From an uncultured Verrucomicrobia subdivision 3 bacterium (GTDB lineage Bacteria > Verrucomicrobiota > Verrucomicrobiia > Limisphaerales > UBA11358): a DNA stretch of 35,099 nucleotides. Where the stretch lies: NCBI GenBank assembly GCA_903872345.1, contig CAIQKM010000122.1:1-35099 (forward strand), in the 5' to 3' direction. Within the stretch, counting starts at the first letter, position 1, and each line of letters begins with the position of its first letter. Below are positions 33,206-35,099 of the stretch, one piece after another. Made by a program: the position numbers and the translations under genes. The notes beneath the pieces are model-generated. The model did no database searches. It was not told the DNA's origin and was given only the letters and a program-made list of their open reading frames with translations.

Positions 33206-33595
33206 ATGCCCAACCTCCGACATGAACGCGTGCGCGAACTGTTGAAGCGCTCCATCGGTGAAGCCATCCGCCGCGAATTCCACGTGAACGACGTGGGCCT
33301 GGTCACCGTCAACGACATCGACATGAGCGGCGACCTCAAGTCCGCCATCGTTTTCATAAGCATTCTCGGCAATGCCGACCAGCAGAAGCGCGGCTTGCAA
33401 GAAATCGAAAACAACCGCATCCGCATCCAAAGCCTGGTGGCCAAATCGGTCGTCCTGAAGTTCACCCCCACCCTCAAGTTTGTGATGGATAACTCCATCG
33501 TGCGTGGCAATAAAGTGCTTCAGATCATCGAGGAGTTGGAGAAAACCTCCCCGCTCGAGCCCGAGCAGCCGAGCGATGATTCCGATTCCGAGTGA
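33206..33595 (+). CDS. rbfA: Ribosome-binding factor A
   Basis: A KH-type factor needed for late maturation of the 30S subunit and 16S rRNA 5'-end processing. The 129 residues show RHERVRELLKRSIGEAIRREF near the start, VTVNDIDMSGDLKSAIVFISILG in the middle and LKFTPTLKFVMDNSIVRGNKVLQIIEEL, all family hallmarks, plus an acidic tail (PLEPEQPSDDSDSE). The stop overlaps the start of the next gene by four bases (GTGA), so the two are translationally coupled. Confidence 0.95.
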   Translation: MPNLRHERVRELLKRSIGEAIRREFHVNDVGLVTVNDIDMSGDLKSAIVFISILGNADQQKRGLQEIENNRIRIQSLVAKSVVLKFTPTLKFVMDNSIVRGNKVLQIIEELEKTSPLEPEQPSDDSDSE

Positions 33596-34575
33596 AACCG
33601 CATCCCCAAATCATTGACCGGATTCTCGAGGTCATCCGGGAACACCACACCTTTTGCATCGGCGGCCACATCCGGCCGGATGGCGATTGCATCGGCTCCC
33701 AACTCGCCCTGGCCCTGGCCCTCCGCGCCGAAGGCAAAAAAGTGACCGTCTGGAATCAGGACACCGTCCCGCAAAAATACAAATTTCTCAATACCGAAGG
33801 CCTGCTCCAAAAGCCCGTGAGCGGGCAGAGCTTTGACTGCGTCATCACCACCGATTGCGCCAGCTACGAACGGCTCGGCAAAGTGGGCGATTGCATCAAG
33901 AACCGGAAGGTGCTCATCAACATTGACCATCACCAGAGCAATCCGCGCTACGGCGATGTGAACTGGGTTTCCCCGCGTGAACCCTCCACCGGCGACCTGA
34001 TTTTCCGGCTCCTGAAGGCGGCCCGCTGGCCGATTACCCCGCCCATTGCCGACCTCCTGTTCACCGCCATTTCCACGGATACCGGTTCCTTCCAGTATCC
34101 CTCCACGCGCCCCGGCACCTTCCACGCCGGCGCGGAACTCGTAACGCGCGGCGCGAACCTCGCCAAAATTTGCGACGAGGTTTACCAGTCCTATCCCCTT
34201 TCCCGCGCCAAACTGCTCAAGCACGTTTACAGCAAGTTCCGCCTGACCGACGGCAACCGCATCGCCTGGTTCTGGCTCAAGAAAGCGGATTTCTCCCGCA
34301 CCGGCGCCGAGAGCGACGACACCGAAGGCTTGATTGACCACATCCGCGCCATCGAACCCGTGGTCGTCGCCTGCGTCTTTGAAGAAGTAGAACCCGGCCT
34401 CACCCGCCTCAGCCTGCGCTCCAAAGACCCGCGCGTGAACGTGAATCTCATCGCCGCCCAATTCGGCGGCGGCGGCCACCCCGCCGCCGCCGGCGCGCGC
34501 ATCGCCGGCACCCCCCTCTCCACCCAACGCCGCGTCATCGCCGCCCTGAAAAAGGCCCTCAAAGCCGCCAAATAG
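33592..34575 (+). CDS. nrnA: DHH/DHHA1 phosphoesterase, NrnA-type oligoribonuclease/pAp phosphatase
   Basis: The 327-residue product begins at a GTG overlapping the rbfA stop. The DHH domain has GGHIRPDGDCIGSQLAL (24-40), with D30 and D32 as metal ligands, TTDCA with D88, and the DHH motif itself at 112-114. The DHHA1 domain ends with QFGGGGHPAAAGARI, which binds substrate. Family members degrade nanoRNA and dephosphorylate 3'-phosphoadenosine 5'-phosphate. The position after rbfA is conserved in many bacteria. truB, often the next gene, is not found in the remaining 520 bases. Confidence 0.93.
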   Translation: MKPHPQIIDRILEVIREHHTFCIGGHIRPDGDCIGSQLALALALRAEGKKVTVWNQDTVPQKYKFLNTEGLLQKPVSGQSFDCVITTDCASYERLGKVGDCIKNRKVLINIDHHQSNPRYGDVNWVSPREPSTGDLIFRLLKAARWPITPPIADLLFTAISTDTGSFQYPSTRPGTFHAGAELVTRGANLAKICDEVYQSYPLSRAKLLKHVYSKFRLTDGNRIAWFWLKKADFSRTGAESDDTEGLIDHIRAIEPVVVACVFEEVEPGLTRLSLRSKDPRVNVNLIAAQFGGGGHPAAAGARIAGTPLSTQRRVIAALKKALKAAK

Positions 34576-34590
34576 TTGGCAAGAAGCGGA

Positions 34591-34624
34591 GAATCCCAAT
34601 TGGATTCCGACCCCAAGCCCGGCG
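34591..34624 (+). repeat. Short dispersed repeat with internal palindrome, copy a
   Basis: GAATCCCAATTGGATTC followed by CGACCCCAAGCCCGGCG. It matches the copy at 34780-34813 (GAATCCC-ACC-GGGATTC followed by CGACCCCCAACCCGGCG) with few changes. Confidence 0.7.
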
Positions 34625-34632
34625 CCGATTCC

Positions 34633-34649
34633 GCGGGCTGAAAGCCCGC
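34633..34649. repeat. Perfect 7-base hairpin
   Basis: GCGGGCT-GAA-AGCCCGC, directly after the first repeat copy. It recalls short hairpins dispersed in Planctomycetota and Verrucomicrobiota genomes. Confidence 0.6.
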
Positions 34650-34658
34650 CAAGTTATA

Positions 34659-34696
34659 GCCCAGGCAGGAGCGAGTCCGCGAGCGGAGGCCTGGGT
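34659..34696. repeat. Hairpin repeat with CCCAGGC arms
   Basis: CCCAGGC (34660-34666) pairs with GCCTGGG (34689-34695) around AGGAGCGAGTCCGCGAGCGGA, itself partly self-complementary. A related half (GCTACCCTGGGTA) occurs near 34829-34840. Confidence 0.65.
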
Positions 34697-34779
34697 AAAA
34701 TGTCATCAAATCGTTCACCGGCCTGTCGGGCCGGCACCCCGATACGCACAAACGCGTTGCCATCCTCCCCGTCTTCGGC

Positions 34780-34813
34780 GAATCCCACCGGGATTCCGAC
34801 CCCCAACCCGGCG
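34780..34813 (+). repeat. Short dispersed repeat with internal palindrome, copy b
   Basis: A perfect inverted repeat GAATCCC-ACC-GGGATTC followed by the same CGACCCC...CCCGGCG tail as the copy at 34591-34624, 189 bases away. Confidence 0.7.
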
Positions 34814-34861
34814 GTTGCGGTCCGCGAGCTACCCTGGGTACGCGCCCCCAACCGTCTTCAA

Positions 34862-34878
34862 CCGCAACGCGGTTGCGG
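34862..34878. repeat. Perfect 7-base hairpin
   Basis: CCGCAAC-GCG-GTTGCGG. Part of it (GGTTGCGG) also occurs at 34813-34820, so the element may be one arm of a larger repeat. Confidence 0.6.
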
Positions 34879-34967
34879 CCCAAACCTCAAGGCGCCATTT
34901 GCCATCCTCGCCCAAAACTTCCCTTGTCCACCGCTGCCATGGGGACTTGGGTGGGCCGGTGCCCCCG

Positions 34968-35099
34968 ATAGGGGTAGGGATGGGGGATTAGCCCCACCCC
35001 TCCCTCCGAACCGGACGGGCGGATTTCCCGCATCCGGCTCTCCAGTCAGTGGGTTCGTAGTTTTACGATTGTCCGCGTATAAGCATGTTCCGCCACCAA
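34968..35099 (-). mobile_element. 3' end of a group II intron (domains V and VI), body beyond the window
   Basis: Read on the minus strand, 35040-35008 is a 33-base domain V hairpin: GAGCCGGATGCGG, a GAAA-type loop, then TCCGCCCGTCCGGTTC. The AGC catalytic triad and the GGTTC closing arm are as in consensus; one base opposite the bulge is C where A is usual. Bases 35007-34968 fold as domain VI (GGGAGGGG-T-GGGG facing CCCC-A-TCCC) with a bulged A (complement of T34975) seven bases before the predicted intron end CCCCTAT. The 3' splice junction is between 34968 and 34967. The reverse transcriptase and domains I-IV would lie to the right of the window. Confidence 0.8.

Larger units (their letters stand above)
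34576..35099. other. Non-coding, repeat-rich region after nrnA
   Basis: No gene is supported. The stretch contains at least five short hairpin elements (34591-34878), then about 90 bases of unremarkable DNA, then the 3' end of a group II intron on the minus strand (34968 onwards). Spurious reading frames cross it in several phases. Confidence 0.75.

Noticed and set aside
34227..34883. Open frame of 218 codons on the minus strand over nrnA and the repeats
   Set aside because: It runs through hairpin repeats and antisense to nrnA; no protein domain is visible.
1..35099. Search for tRNA and rRNA genes
   Set aside because: No cloverleaf with a TTCRANYC-type arm or rRNA-like segment was recognised; a dedicated RNA scan would be needed to exclude one.

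Overview
The window looks like a GC-rich chromosomal segment of a Verrucomicrobiota bacterium, probably of the Pedosphaera/Limisphaerales type. This is an inference from content: a PEP-CTERM protein with an RRRK tail, a huge Asn/Thr-rich S53 peptidase with Ig-like repeats and a 'YRLRL'-type C-terminal domain, a Tat-exported Gfo/Idh/MocA oxidoreductase paired with a DUF1080 lipoprotein, a DUF2330-HEAT protein, and almost no Shine-Dalgarno sequences. No rRNA or tRNA gene was seen.

Layout. At the left edge is the first 11 codons of a minus-strand gene, possibly an IS110-type recombinase, followed by about 400 bases of non-coding DNA. A DUF559 nuclease-like gene (442-870) lies between two copies of a palindromic repeat. 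A minus-strand operon follows: pta, a separate BioD-like/DRTGG protein, and hisC (4239 down to 929). An AT-rich stretch (about 4420-5110) carries a small membrane protein. Then come a secreted kelch/FN3/LamG protein (5415-8741) ending at a strong terminator, a DUF433-DUF5615 pair (minus), a membrane protein of unknown function, cinA, and a convergent YycJ-like metallo-hydrolase. The 1666-residue S53 peptidase (12725-17725) has a good sigma70-like promoter. After a repeat-rich gap comes the DUF2330/HEAT/TPR protein (18221-20692), then a minus-strand PEP-CTERM protein.

The right half is mostly housekeeping: tilS, rpsO-pnp with an intergenic hairpin and a terminator after pnp, a 3-keto-sugar type pair (tandem DUF1080 lipoprotein plus oxidoreductase), then nusA-infB-rbfA-nrnA. 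The nusA leader contains a promoter-like site and a terminator-like hairpin, suggesting attenuation. rimP and truB, common neighbours of this cluster elsewhere, are not present here. The last 520 bases are non-coding, contain several hairpin repeats, and end with domains V and VI of a minus-strand group II intron whose body lies beyond the right edge.

How the genes fit together: pta belongs to acetyl-phosphate metabolism. rpsO, pnp, nusA, infB, rbfA and nrnA form the translation, transcription-elongation and RNA-turnover core. The exported proteins (kelch/LamG, S53, DUF2330, PEP-CTERM, DUF1080, Gfo/Idh) point to a surface- and periplasm-oriented polymer-degrading lifestyle. Mobile or repeat DNA sits at both ends and in the gaps.
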